This document shows, piece after piece, positions 9,336 to 19,169 of a DNA stretch of 35,511 nucleotides. The notes under the pieces were generated by a model, which had not been told where the DNA came from, made no database searches, and was given only the letters and a program-made list of their open reading frames with translations. Origin of the DNA: an uncultured Verrucomicrobiota bacterium (GTDB lineage Bacteria; Verrucomicrobiota; Verrucomicrobiia; Limisphaerales; UBA9464); the NCBI GenBank assembly GCA_903925515.1, contig CAIYFP010000615.1, positions 1-35,511 on the forward strand, read 5' to 3'. Position numbers and translations under genes: made by a program. How positions within the stretch are numbered: position 1 is the first letter of the stretch; each line of letters begins with the position of its first letter.

Positions 9336-11045
9336 ATGTCGAACGCCGTGACCAACGCGCCCGCAGCGCCGTCGCCCGTGGAAAAAATCCGCGTGAAGGT
9401 GGATGGCCGCGAGATCGAGGTTCCGAAGACGATGCCTGACTGGCAGGGCAAGCCGCAGCCGACGACGATGCTGCAGGCCTGCAAGCTGGCGGGCGTCGAG
9501 GTGCCTCATTACTGCTATCACCCCAAGCTTCCCGTGGCCGGCAATTGCCGGATGTGCTTGGTGGAGTTCAGCACGCCGATGATGGACCCGGCGACGCGCA
9601 AGCCGGTGGTGAACGAGGATGGCAGCCCGAAGATGGCACGGTCCGTCCTGCCGTACGAGCCCCAGACGCCGCGCGGGGCGATCGCGTGCGCGACGCCGAT
9701 CTCGCCGGGCATGGAGATCCATGCGTCGTCGCCCGCGACGAAGCAGATGCGCGAGGCGGTGCTGGAGTCGTTGCTGATCAACCATCCGCTGGACTGCCCG
9801 ATCTGTGACCAGGCGGGCGAGTGCAAGCTGCAGGAGTACTCGGTGCAGCACGGGCAGGCGGCGTCCCGGTTCGTCGAGGCCAAGGTGCACAAGCCCAAGG
9901 CGGTGGACCTTGGACCGCGCATCATGCTCGACGACGAGCGGTGCGTGCTTTGTACCCGGTGCATCCGCTTCACCCGCGACATCGCCGGCGACGACGCCCT
10001 CGGGATCGTCAACCGCGGGTCCTACAACACGATCGCGTCGGCGCCGGGGCGTTCCTTCGACAACAACTACACCCTCAACACCGTGGACCTGTGCCCGGTG
10101 GGCGCGCTTACGTCCAAGGACTTCCGCTTCAAGATGCGGGTGTGGTTCCTGAAGGAGACGCCGAGCGTGTGCACGTCGTGCTCCACGGGTTGCAACATCA
10201 CGGTGGGCTCGCGCGAGGGCGTGGTCCACCGGTACGAGCCGCGGGAGAACGACGCGGTGAACGGTCCGTGGATGTGTGACTCGGGTCGCTTGAACTACCG
10301 TTGGATCCAGCGTCCGGATCGCCTGGACACGGTGAAGTTGCGGGGCGCCCCGTCGGACTGGGCGGCGGCGACCTCCGCGGTGGTGTCCCTGCTACGGGGC
10401 GCGCCGAAGGGTTCGGTGGCGTTCGTGGCGAGCGCGCGGCAGACGACGGAGGAGCTTTGGCTGGTGTCGCGGATTGCGCGGCAACTGGGCGCCTTGACGG
10501 ACTCGGTGCCTCGCGAGGGCGAGGCGGACCGGTTGTTGGTCTCGGCCGACAAGAACCCGAACTCGCAGGGCTCCAGGCTGACGGGCGTCTCCTTCACGGA
10601 GATGGGCGTGACGATCCCGGAGATTGCCCGGGGCATCGAGGCCGGGCGCATTCGGACGTTGGTGGTGCTGGGCGAGGACGTGACCAAGGGCGGGATTGAC
10701 GCGGCGCTGCTGGCGAGGCTGGAGAACCTCGTGGTGGCCGACATCCTCCCTAGCCCGACGAGCGAGGCGGCGCACGTTCTGCTGCCGGGATGCGCGCACG
10801 CGGAGAAACGCGGGACGTTCGTGAACGGAAAGGGCCGCGTGCAGCGGTTCCAGAAGGCGATCGAGCCGCGCGGCGAGGCGCGCGCGGAGTGGGAATGGTT
10901 GCAGGAGGTGGCGGTGGCGTTGGGCGCGGTGGAGCCGTCGCGGTCGATCGAGGGATTGTTCAACCGGATGGCGGCCGACGTGCCTGCGTTGGCGGGGCTG
11001 GAGTGGGCGCGCCTGGGCGACCAAGGAGTTTCGGTGCCGGTGTGA
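9336..11045 (+). CDS. nuoG: NADH-quinone oxidoreductase subunit G (short, 569 aa)
   Basis: CYHPKLPVAGNCRMCLVE; HPLDCPICDQAGECKLQ; CVLCTRCIRF; N7-type CxxCxxxCx27C (CTSCSTGC...WMC). Confidence 0.95.
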   Translation: MSNAVTNAPAAPSPVEKIRVKVDGREIEVPKTMPDWQGKPQPTTMLQACKLAGVEVPHYCYHPKLPVAGNCRMCLVEFSTPMMDPATRKPVVNEDGSPKMARSVLPYEPQTPRGAIACATPISPGMEIHASSPATKQMREAVLESLLINHPLDCPICDQAGECKLQEYSVQHGQAASRFVEAKVHKPKAVDLGPRIMLDDERCVLCTRCIRFTRDIAGDDALGIVNRGSYNTIASAPGRSFDNNYTLNTVDLCPVGALTSKDFRFKMRVWFLKETPSVCTSCSTGCNITVGSREGVVHRYEPRENDAVNGPWMCDSGRLNYRWIQRPDRLDTVKLRGAPSDWAAATSAVVSLLRGAPKGSVAFVASARQTTEELWLVSRIARQLGALTDSVPREGEADRLLVSADKNPNSQGSRLTGVSFTEMGVTIPEIARGIEAGRIRTLVVLGEDVTKGGIDAALLARLENLVVADILPSPTSEAAHVLLPGCAHAEKRGTFVNGKGRVQRFQKAIEPRGEARAEWEWLQEVAVALGAVEPSRSIEGLFNRMAADVPALAGLEWARLGDQGVSVPV

Positions 11046-11058
11046 GGAGGGAAGGCGA

Positions 11059-12138
11059 ATGATCGAGGAATTGCTCAGCCAACCGGCGGTCCAGTTTGCG
11101 GTGTTCAGCACCGTGAAGATCGCCGTGGTCTTTGCGGTGGTCATGACGTTCGTGGCGTACGCGGTGCTTGTGGAGCGCAAGGTGTCCGCGTTCATCCAGG
11201 ACCGTGTGGGCCCGAACCGGACGGCGCCGCCGTTGGCCTTGAAGGTCCCTGTCCTGGGTCGGTTGCTCCAGTCCTGGGGCATGTTCCAGCCCATGGCGGA
11301 CGGCCTGAAGTTCATGCTGAAGGAGGACTTCACCCCGTCGTACGTGCGCAAGGTGTACTTTTGGCTGGCGCCCGCGATCACGGTGATCCCCGCGTTCCTG
11401 ACGCTTTGCGTGATCCCGTTTGGGTCGAGGCTTGGAGGGCAGAAGATGGTGATCGCCGACCTCGACGTGGGGATCTTGTACACGTTCGGGATCGTGTCGC
11501 TTGGGGTGTACGGGATCGTGCTGGCCGGCTACGCGTCCAACTCCAAGTACCCGTTCCTCGGGGGCATCCGCTCGAGCGCCCAGATGATCTCGTACGAGAT
11601 CGCGATGGGGATGAGCGTGGTGACGTTGTTCCTGATCGTGGGGGACCTGAACCTGTCGAGGGTGATCGAATGGCAGGCGAAGAACGGGTGGCTGGTCCTA
11701 TACCAGCCGGTGTCGTTCGTGATCTTCCTTGTGGCGGCGTTTGCGGAGACCAACCGCCTTCCGTTCGACCTTCCGGAGTCGGAGACGGAGCTGGTGGGAG
11801 GGTATCACACCGAGTATAGCTCGATGAAGTTCGCGCTCTTCTTCCTTGGGGAGTACGCGAACATGATCGCGAGCGCGGCGATGATGGTGACCTTGTTCTT
11901 CGGGGGGTGGACGTTGCCATTCCTTGGGACGCCGGCGGAGGGGTTGTTGGGCGGCCTTTTCCACATCGGGGTGTTCATCGCGAAGATGGTGGTCCTGATG
12001 GTGGTTTTCATCTGGGTGCGTTGGATGCTGCCGCGGTTCCGGTATGACCAGTTGATGGACCTCGGCTGGCGCCGGTTCATCCCGTTGGCCTTGGTGAACA
12101 TCGTGGCCACGGCCCTGGCGGTGGCGGCTTTCAACTGA
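11059..12138 (+). CDS. nuoH: NADH-quinone oxidoreductase subunit H
   Basis: ERKVSAFIQDRVGPNRTAP...MADGLKFMLKEDF...AAFAETNRLPFDLPESETELVGGYHTEYSSMKFALFFLGEY. Confidence 0.97.
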   Translation: MIEELLSQPAVQFAVFSTVKIAVVFAVVMTFVAYAVLVERKVSAFIQDRVGPNRTAPPLALKVPVLGRLLQSWGMFQPMADGLKFMLKEDFTPSYVRKVYFWLAPAITVIPAFLTLCVIPFGSRLGGQKMVIADLDVGILYTFGIVSLGVYGIVLAGYASNSKYPFLGGIRSSAQMISYEIAMGMSVVTLFLIVGDLNLSRVIEWQAKNGWLVLYQPVSFVIFLVAAFAETNRLPFDLPESETELVGGYHTEYSSMKFALFFLGEYANMIASAAMMVTLFFGGWTLPFLGTPAEGLLGGLFHIGVFIAKMVVLMVVFIWVRWMLPRFRYDQLMDLGWRRFIPLALVNIVATALAVAAFN

Positions 12139-12164
12139 ACCGACGAGCGAGGAGAAGACGAGCC

Positions 12165-12743
12165 ATGACGAAGGTTGTTGATCGGAGCCCGCTGACGTTC
12201 TACGAGCGAACCTACCTGCCCGCGATCCTTGAGGGCATCAAGGTGACGGCGCGGCATTTCGCCCGGACGGTGAAGGGCGACAACACGGCGAAGGACTTGT
12301 CCGGCGGGTATTACCCTGAGACCCCGTGGAAGGTGTCGGAAGGCTATCGTGGGGCGCCTTACCTGGTGCGGGACCAAGACGGGGCCACGAAGTGCGTGTC
12401 GTGCCAATTGTGCGAGTTCGTGTGCCCGCCGAAGGCGATCAAGATCACTCCGCCGGGCCCGGACGGCCCGGGCGCGGACCGCTCGAACGCGGAGAAGATG
12501 CCGCGGGAGTTCGAGATCAACATGCTTCGGTGCATCTTCTGCGGCCTGTGCCAGGAGGTGTGCCCCGAGGAGGCCATCTTCCTGCAACGGGACTACTCTC
12601 TGACGGGACTGAGCCGTGAGGAGATGGTGTACAACAAGGAGAAGCTCCTGAGGTTGGGCGGCGTGCATGCAGGCGTCCAGAAGTGGAAGCACAAGGCCGA
12701 GGAAGCCTTCGCGCAGGAGACCTTTCCGGTGAAGGCCGGCTAG
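12165..12743 (+). CDS. nuoI: NADH-quinone oxidoreductase subunit I
   Basis: Two [4Fe-4S] motifs: CVSCQLCEFVCPPKAI and CIFCGLCQEVCPEEAI. Confidence 0.96.
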   Translation: MTKVVDRSPLTFYERTYLPAILEGIKVTARHFARTVKGDNTAKDLSGGYYPETPWKVSEGYRGAPYLVRDQDGATKCVSCQLCEFVCPPKAIKITPPGPDGPGADRSNAEKMPREFEINMLRCIFCGLCQEVCPEEAIFLQRDYSLTGLSREEMVYNKEKLLRLGGVHAGVQKWKHKAEEAFAQETFPVKAG

Positions 12744-12763
12744 CATCCAGACCCTGAATTGAC

Positions 12764-13273
12764 ATGCCACAGCCAACCGACCTTCTTTTCTACGCGTTTG
12801 CGGGCCTGACCCTGATGTTTGGGTTCCTCTGCGTGGCGAACCCGCTGAGCCGAAACCCGGTGACGAGCGCCATGTTCCTCGTCCTGACGATCGTCTCGAT
12901 GGCGGGTTTGTTCGTCCTGCTGAACGCCTTCTTCCTGGCCGCCGTTCAGATCCTTGTCTATGCGGGCGCGGTAATGGTTTTGTTCCTGTTCGTGATCATG
13001 CTCCTGGATCTTCAGGAGGAGGAGCGTCGCCGCCTCAACCGCGTGGCGCTTGGGCTTGGAGGCGTCGCAATCCTGGGCCTCGCCGGGATCTTGGTCCGGG
13101 CCATGACCTCCGGCACGGCCGAGGGGGTGGGGACGCCTGCGGTGGAGGGATCGACGGCGGAGCTGGGGCGCATCTTGTTTCGGTCCTACCTGCTGCCGTT
13201 CGAGATCGTTTCGGTGCTGCTGCTGGTGGCGATGGTGGGGGTGATCCTGCTCAGCAAGAAGGAGTTGAAATGA
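12764..13273 (+). CDS. nuoJ: NADH-quinone oxidoreductase subunit J
   Basis: Membrane protein with [27 protein letters not shown] signature; position between nuoI and nuoK. Confidence 0.94.
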   Translation: MPQPTDLLFYAFAGLTLMFGFLCVANPLSRNPVTSAMFLVLTIVSMAGLFVLLNAFFLAAVQILVYAGAVMVLFLFVIMLLDLQEEERRRLNRVALGLGGVAILGLAGILVRAMTSGTAEGVGTPAVEGSTAELGRILFRSYLLPFEIVSVLLLVAMVGVILLSKKELK

Positions 13274-13581
13274 ACATCCATGCGGGATTGACGCATTACT
13301 TGGTGGTCAGCGCGTTGCTCTTTTGCCTTGGGCTGCTCGGGGTGGTCGGGCGTCGGAACCTCCTGGTGATCTACATGGGGCTCGAGCTGATGCTGAACTC
13401 CGCGAACCTCGCGCTCGTCGCCTTCTCGCGCTTCAACAACAACCTGAACGGGCAGGTGATGGTGTTCTTCGTGATCACGGTGGCCGCCGCCGAGGTGGCG
13501 GTGGGCCTTGCGTTGATCGTGGCCCTGTACCGGCGCCGGCAAACGGCGCACGTGGAGGACTTGGTGTCCCTCAAGCTCTAA
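13270..13581 (+). CDS. nuoK: NADH-quinone oxidoreductase subunit K
   Basis: [24 protein letters not shown]...[30 protein letters not shown] overlap with nuoJ. Confidence 0.96.
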   Translation: MNIHAGLTHYLVVSALLFCLGLLGVVGRRNLLVIYMGLELMLNSANLALVAFSRFNNNLNGQVMVFFVITVAAAEVAVGLALIVALYRRRQTAHVEDLVSLKL

Positions 13582-13605
13582 CAACCCGCCATCCGAGACG
13601 ACTTC

Positions 13606-15621
13606 ATGGAAGCGCACGTAACAACCGCCGCCGCCTCCGGGGCCAAGCTCCAGGACCTGGCATGGATGGTCCTTGCCTCGCCGCTGTTGTGCGGGGTCGG
13701 CACATGGTTCTTCGCCCGGCGCCTGCGCGGCTTGTCGGCGGGGCTGAACATCTTCGGCATCCTGCTGAGCCTGTTGCTCTCGGTGATCCTGCTCGGAACC
13801 ACGGGGGATCACCCGGTGGCGGCGACGCCGTTCCACTGGCTTCCCATCCCGGGGCTGGACTTCACGATTGGGTTGCAGGTGGATCGATTGTCGGTGCTGA
13901 TGAGCCTTGTGGTGACGGTCGTGGCGTCGTTGGTGATGGTGTATTCGACGGCCTATATGCACGAGGACGCCTCGTTCAGCCGGTTCTTCGCGCTGCTGAG
14001 CCTGTTCGTGTTCTCGATGCTGGGCATCGTGCTGGCGGACAACCTGGTGATGGTGTTCGCGTTCTGGGAGCTGGTGGGCGTGTCGTCCTACCTCCTGATT
14101 GGGTTCTGGCATCGCAAGCCGGAGGCGGGCGACGCCGCGAAGAAGGCCTTCCTGACGAACCGGATCGGGGACTTTGGGTTCCTGCTGGGGATCCTGGTGG
14201 TGTGGTCCGCGGCCGGGACGGTGAACCTCGGGGAACTGGAGGCGAAGCTGCATGCGCAGCCGGGCTTGCTTGGCTCGATGGCGGGCGTGGCGGGCTTGCT
14301 GGTGTTCATGGGCGCCATGGGCAAGAGCGCGCAGTTTCCGCTGCACGTGTGGTTGCCGGACGCCATGGAGGGCCCGACCCCGGTGTCGGCGCTGATTCAT
14401 GCGGCGACGATGGTTGCGGCGGGCGTGTACATGCTGTGCCGGGTGTTTTTCCTCTACACGGTCCCGGCCGGATGGCCGGAGGCGTTGGGGTTCATGGGGA
14501 GCATCGGGGCGGGGATGATCCTCGGGCACGTGGGGGCGTTGACGGCCCTGCTGGCGGCGCTGATGGCGGTGCAGCAGGACGACATCAAGCGCATCCTCGC
14601 CTACTCCACGTTGTCGCAGCTTGGGTACATGGTGATGGCGGTGGGGTTGGGCGCGGCCGAGGGGACTCCGGCCTCGGGCCTGTTCCACCTGGTCACGCAT
14701 GCGTTCTTCAAGGCCATGCTGTTCCTTGGCGCGGGCTCGGTGATCCATGCGTGCCATCATGAGCAGGACATTTGGAAGATGGGCGGTCTCCGGAAAAAGA
14801 TGCCCGTCACGTTCTGGACGTTTGTGGTTGGGACGCTGGCGTTGGTCGGCTTCCCGCCGTTCAGCGGCTTCTACTCGAAGGACGAGGTGCTGGCGACGGC
14901 GTTGCACGTGGCCCCGCCGCTTTTTTTCGTGGCGGTGGGCGTGGCAATCCTGACGACGTTCTACATGGGGCGGCTCGTCCTGGTGGCGTTCCTGGGCGAG
15001 GCGCGCTCGGAGTCGGCATCCCATGCACAGGAATCTCCGCGCGCCATGACATGGCCGCTGCGGGTGCTGGCGGTGCCGAGCGTGGCTTTGGCGTGGTTTC
15101 CGTTGGCGGAACACATCGGGGCGGCCTTTGGGGGGCATGGGCACGGTGCGGCGCATGTCGTGACTTCCGGCGGGAGCGAGGTGGGGTTGATGCCCTTGCT
15201 GGGGCGGGTTTTTGGGGCCATCGACGCGGCGGTTCTTGGGCCGTTCAATCACAACACGATGGCCGCGACCTTTGGGATGTTTGCGGCGCTGCTGGGCGGA
15301 AGCCTCGCGTGGGCATGCTATGGGCGTGGCGGTTCCGATCCCTTGCCGGCGCGGCTTGGGGGATGGGCGCGCTTGATGCGGAACAAGTTTTACCTGGACG
15401 AGATTTACTCCGGGGTGGTGATCCCGGTGCACGACGTGTTGGCGATGCTTTTCTCGTGGGCGGACCGTTGGTTGATCAGCGGCCTTGCCTTGCGGGGCCT
15501 GCATGGGTCCGTGGAGCTGGCCGGCCGCGCGTTGCGTCTCGTGCAGAGCGGAAACTTGCAGACCTATTCGTTCCTGTTTGCGGCGGGCCTTGCGATCGTC
15601 GCGTGGTTCTTCCTGCGTTGA
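13606..15621 (+). CDS. nuoL: NADH-quinone oxidoreductase subunit L
   Basis: FAFWELVGVSSYLLIGFWHRKPEAGDAAKKAFLTNRIGDFGFLLG...GKSAQFPLHVWLPDAMEGPTPVSALIHAATMVAAGVYM. Confidence 0.97.
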   Translation: MEAHVTTAAASGAKLQDLAWMVLASPLLCGVGTWFFARRLRGLSAGLNIFGILLSLLLSVILLGTTGDHPVAATPFHWLPIPGLDFTIGLQVDRLSVLMSLVVTVVASLVMVYSTAYMHEDASFSRFFALLSLFVFSMLGIVLADNLVMVFAFWELVGVSSYLLIGFWHRKPEAGDAAKKAFLTNRIGDFGFLLGILVVWSAAGTVNLGELEAKLHAQPGLLGSMAGVAGLLVFMGAMGKSAQFPLHVWLPDAMEGPTPVSALIHAATMVAAGVYMLCRVFFLYTVPAGWPEALGFMGSIGAGMILGHVGALTALLAALMAVQQDDIKRILAYSTLSQLGYMVMAVGLGAAEGTPASGLFHLVTHAFFKAMLFLGAGSVIHACHHEQDIWKMGGLRKKMPVTFWTFVVGTLALVGFPPFSGFYSKDEVLATALHVAPPLFFVAVGVAILTTFYMGRLVLVAFLGEARSESASHAQESPRAMTWPLRVLAVPSVALAWFPLAEHIGAAFGGHGHGAAHVVTSGGSEVGLMPLLGRVFGAIDAAVLGPFNHNTMAATFGMFAALLGGSLAWACYGRGGSDPLPARLGGWARLMRNKFYLDEIYSGVVIPVHDVLAMLFSWADRWLISGLALRGLHGSVELAGRALRLVQSGNLQTYSFLFAAGLAIVAWFFLR

Positions 15622-15624
15622 CCT

Positions 15625-17163
15625 ATGAACCTGACGACATCGCTGGTTTTGACCCCCTTGGTTGCGGCGTTCCTTGTGCTTTGGGTGCCCGGGAGCTTCC
15701 GGGTCGTGACACGAGGCATCGCCCTGCTGGCGGGGCTTGTGACGCTGGCCATGGGCGTCGCGGTGTTCCTGAAGTTTGACCCGGCTGGCCCGCAGTATCA
15801 GATGGAAACGTTGATTCCTTGGGTGTCGTCCTCGGCTCTCCGGCTGGGGCTGCACCTGGGAGTGGATGGCGTTGGGGCTTCCATGTTGCTTGTGACGGCT
15901 CTGGTGGGCTTCTCGGCGATCGCGGTGTCGTGGAACGTGGAGCGCCAGTCGAAGCTTTTCTACATCCTGCTGCTGGTGATGCTGGGGGGAGCCTTGGGCG
16001 CGTTTGCGTCGTTGGACCTGTTCTTCTTCTATTTCTTCAACGAGCTGGCCCTGGTGCCGACGTTCATCATGATCGGGGTTTGGGGGACTGGGGATGGGAA
16101 GGATTATGCGGCCTTCAAGATCACGTTGTACCTGACGGCCGGGGCGTTGGTGGCGTTGGCGGGGCTGATCGGCCTGTACACCCTGTCCGGGGCGTCGTCG
16201 CTGGACCTTGTGGAGCTTCAGAAGCATGTCGCCAAGACGCCTTTGCCGGCGGGGGTCCAGGCATGGGTGTTTCCCTGCCTTTTGTTCGGCTTTGGCACGT
16301 TGGTGGGCTTGTGGCCGTTTCATTCATGGGCCCCTGAAGGATACGGGAGCGCGCCGGCTGCGACGGCGATGATGCACGCGGGCATCCTGAAGAAGGCAGG
16401 GTTGCTGGCCCTGGTGCGCGTGGCGTTGCCGTTGATGCCCGAGGGCGTGGAGCGTTGGATGCCTGTGCTGGCGGTGCTTTGCGTGGGGAACCTTCTGTGG
16501 TGCGGGTTCACGGCGATGCGGCAGCGGGACCTCAACCTTCTGGTGGGCCATTCGAGCTTGGCGCACATGGGATTCGCCTTCCTCGGGATTGCCTCGGCGA
16601 GCGTGGTGGGGCTGACGGGGACGGTTCTTGTCATGGTTTCGCATGCGTTGCTCGCGGCGTTGAGCTTTGCGTTGACGGGTTGGTTGCGGCATCAGGCGGG
16701 CACGCTGGACATCGACAAGCTTGGGGGCTTGCTGGCGCGGATGCCTTTCGTGGGCGCGGTGATGGTGATGTGTTTCATGGCGGGCTGCGGTCTGCCTGGT
16801 TTCGGGAACTTTGCCGGGGAGGCCACGGTGATGTTTGGGGCGTGGAAGGCGCTTCCATGGGTTGTGGTGGCCGCGGCATGGGGCGGCTTGATCATTGGCG
16901 GCGTGTACATGCTTCGCGCGATCCGTTCGGTGCTGCACGGGAAGCTGCCGGACGAATTGCAGGGCGTGACGGACGCGACTTCTGCATGGCGACGCCTTCC
17001 CTTCGCCTTGATGGTGGGCGGGCTTTTGTTCCTTGGCATTTTCCCGTCCACGGTGACGCGTCGTGTGGAGCCCGAGGTGGCGAGGGTGGTGAAGCTGGCG
17101 CGACCCCCGGCCGCCAAGGCAGGAGGCGCCGGCGGGGTGGCGGCGGCGGACTCCGGCAGGTGA
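15625..17163 (+). CDS. nuoM: NADH-quinone oxidoreductase subunit M
   Basis: FFYFFNELALVPTFIMIGVWG...FGTLVGLWPFHSWAPEGYGSAPAATAMMHAGILKKAG...LVGHSSLAHMGF. Confidence 0.96.
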   Translation: MNLTTSLVLTPLVAAFLVLWVPGSFRVVTRGIALLAGLVTLAMGVAVFLKFDPAGPQYQMETLIPWVSSSALRLGLHLGVDGVGASMLLVTALVGFSAIAVSWNVERQSKLFYILLLVMLGGALGAFASLDLFFFYFFNELALVPTFIMIGVWGTGDGKDYAAFKITLYLTAGALVALAGLIGLYTLSGASSLDLVELQKHVAKTPLPAGVQAWVFPCLLFGFGTLVGLWPFHSWAPEGYGSAPAATAMMHAGILKKAGLLALVRVALPLMPEGVERWMPVLAVLCVGNLLWCGFTAMRQRDLNLLVGHSSLAHMGFAFLGIASASVVGLTGTVLVMVSHALLAALSFALTGWLRHQAGTLDIDKLGGLLARMPFVGAVMVMCFMAGCGLPGFGNFAGEATVMFGAWKALPWVVVAAAWGGLIIGGVYMLRAIRSVLHGKLPDELQGVTDATSAWRRLPFALMVGGLLFLGIFPSTVTRRVEPEVARVVKLARPPAAKAGGAGGVAAADSGR

Positions 17164-17197
17164 CGAGACGACATGGGACGACATGGGACGAAATCGG

Positions 17198-18691
17198 ATG
17201 AACACCTCATTGATCATCGTTGAGATCTTGGTGGCGCTGCTGGGGCTGGGGGTGCTGATGGCAGACCTCTGGCTGCCGGCCGAGCGTCGGCGTGGGCTGG
17301 GCTGGGTGGCGGCGGCGGGCGTGGCCGTGATCTTCTTCGTGGGGCTGAAGGATGCCGCGGAGGTATCCTATGCATTTGGGATGCCGGGGGCGAAGACGGG
17401 GATGTACGTCCTGGACGGCTTGGCGGTCTTCTTCAAGCAGTTCTTCCTGCTGGCGGCGTTGCTGGTGATTTTGATGACAACGGAATACGCCCCGAAGCTG
17501 GGGACGGGGGTTTCGGAGTTTTACTCGCTGGTGTTGTTCGCGTTGCTGGGGATGCTGTTTGCGGCCTCTGCGAACGACCTGGTCCTCCTCTTTGCTGCCC
17601 TCGAGTTGGTGACCATCACCTTCGTGGTCTTGAACAGTTACCGGCGCGACCAGACGGCGAGCATCGAGGCGGGGGTGAAGTACCTGATCCTCGGGGCGAC
17701 GGCGTCGGCGTTCATGGTGTACGGCATGGCGTTGATGTTTGGCGCGGCGGGGACCACGAACTTCAACGAGATTGCGGCGGCGCAAAAGGCGTTGGGTGGA
17801 AGCCCAATCTTTCTTGCGGGCTTGGTGATGGTGTTCGCGGGGTTGTCGTTCAAGATGGCCTTGGTGCCTTTCCATGCATGGGCGCCGGATGTATATCAGG
17901 GCTCGCCCGCCCCGGCGACGGCGTTTCTTGCGGTGGGATCGAAGGCGGCGGGCGTCGTGTTGCTGCTGAGGTTGTTGTTCGCGGCGGTGCCCGTGATTGC
18001 CTCGCGTTGGCAGCATGTGCTGGGCGGGATTGCGGCCGTGACGATCTTGTACGGGAGCCTGTGCGCGATCCCCCAGCTATCCCTCAAGCGGTTGATGGGG
18101 TATTCCAGCATTGCGAACGCGGGATACCTGCTGCTCGGGATGGTGGCGATGTCGAAGACGGGGGCGTCGGGGATCCTGTTCTATGTGACGGGCTACCTGT
18201 TCACGGTCTTGGCCGCGTTCACGGTGATCAGCGTGATTCTTGCGAGGACGGACTCGGACGACCTGTCCTCGTTGCATGGGTTGTCGCAGCGGTCGCCTTG
18301 GTTGGCGGGCGCGTTGGCCGTCGCGATGGCATCGTTGGCGGGCGTGCCGCCGATGGCTGGATTCGTGGGCAAGTTCCTGTTGTTGAAGCCCATGGTTCCC
18401 CTTGCGGCGGCGGATCCGTTCCTTGCGTGCGTGCTCGGGGTGGCGCTCGTGGGCGTGGTCATCTCGTTGTATTACTACTTCGGCGTCGTCCGGGCTGCCT
18501 ACTGGGGAAATGGAACGGCGGACCTGACGCCGATCCGGACGACGTGGGCGGTGCGCTTGGCGCTGGGCATTTGCATTGTTGGGATCTTCTGGCTTGGGGT
18601 GCTTCCTGACGCGTTGATTCAGGCCTCCACGCCGGCCGTGGAGGTGTTGCGTCCGGAGTCACCGGTGACTCCGCAGCAAGCGGCGCGGTGA
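17198..18691 (+). CDS. nuoN: NADH-quinone oxidoreductase subunit N
   Basis: LFAALELVTITFVVLNSYRRDQTASIEAGVKYLILGATASAFMVYG...FKMALVPFHAWAPDVYQGSPAPATAFLAVGSKAAG; likely start 17198 (ORF track start 17183). Confidence 0.95.
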   Translation: MNTSLIIVEILVALLGLGVLMADLWLPAERRRGLGWVAAAGVAVIFFVGLKDAAEVSYAFGMPGAKTGMYVLDGLAVFFKQFFLLAALLVILMTTEYAPKLGTGVSEFYSLVLFALLGMLFAASANDLVLLFAALELVTITFVVLNSYRRDQTASIEAGVKYLILGATASAFMVYGMALMFGAAGTTNFNEIAAAQKALGGSPIFLAGLVMVFAGLSFKMALVPFHAWAPDVYQGSPAPATAFLAVGSKAAGVVLLLRLLFAAVPVIASRWQHVLGGIAAVTILYGSLCAIPQLSLKRLMGYSSIANAGYLLLGMVAMSKTGASGILFYVTGYLFTVLAAFTVISVILARTDSDDLSSLHGLSQRSPWLAGALAVAMASLAGVPPMAGFVGKFLLLKPMVPLAAADPFLACVLGVALVGVVISLYYYFGVVRAAYWGNGTADLTPIRTTWAVRLALGICIVGIFWLGVLPDALIQASTPAVEVLRPESPVTPQQAAR

Positions 18692-18764
18692 CGTTCGCGC
18701 GATCGCCCTGCATGGAAGCCGGTTGCGAGGGGGTGCCCTCATGGAGTGGGGGCCGACCCCTTGG

Positions 18765-19080
18765 GGTCAGTCACGATGTGGCAGGTTGCCCTTGAGTTGC
18801 AGCAGGTACTCCCCGCCCCTCTCCACGATCGGGCGTGCCGGGAGTTGAACTCGACGAGCTGGCGGAGGAAGTCGCCGACGGGGGGGCAAGGAGCCAAGGT
18901 CGTGGAACTCATGCAGCTGGGCATCGAACCCTGCGCGTTCCTCCGGGGTGGAGACGACGCGGACGGCGAGTTCGGAGGCGGCGCTTGCCCGGGGGCTTGC
19001 AAGGTAATGATCCCATGCGAGCCCAGCCCAAAAGGGGCAACGGTCTAGCAAAGTCGCGAAATCCAGGGCAAACGCCCCCG
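18765..19080 (-). pseudogene. Degenerate remnant of a DruA(DUF4338)-like / ISAs1-like transposase
   Basis: Minus-strand pieces in different frames: LAVRVVSTPEERAGFDAQLHEFHDLGS (DUF4338-like), PPVGDFLRQLVEFN after a frame change at a 7-G run (18880-18886), then IVERGGEYLLQLKGN (ISAs1-type DDE region) with the middle of the protein missing. Confidence 0.5.
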
Positions 19081-19169
19081 TCTTGCGCTCCAAAGAAGAA
19101 GGCCGTGGATGGGTTGCCGTGTAACCGGTTGCCGCCGTTGCAGGCGTGGAGTACAAGACGGGGGTTTTC

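Noticed and set aside
13186-16323. 1045-aa minus-strand ORF
   Set aside because: Arg/His/Gln-rich antisense of nuoJ-nuoM with no recognisable domains; shadow ORF.
18765-19080. Functional Druantia-type defence gene
   Set aside because: DUF4338-like residues are present, but the gene is frameshifted, internally deleted and joined to a transposase-like tail; no DruB-E genes nearby.
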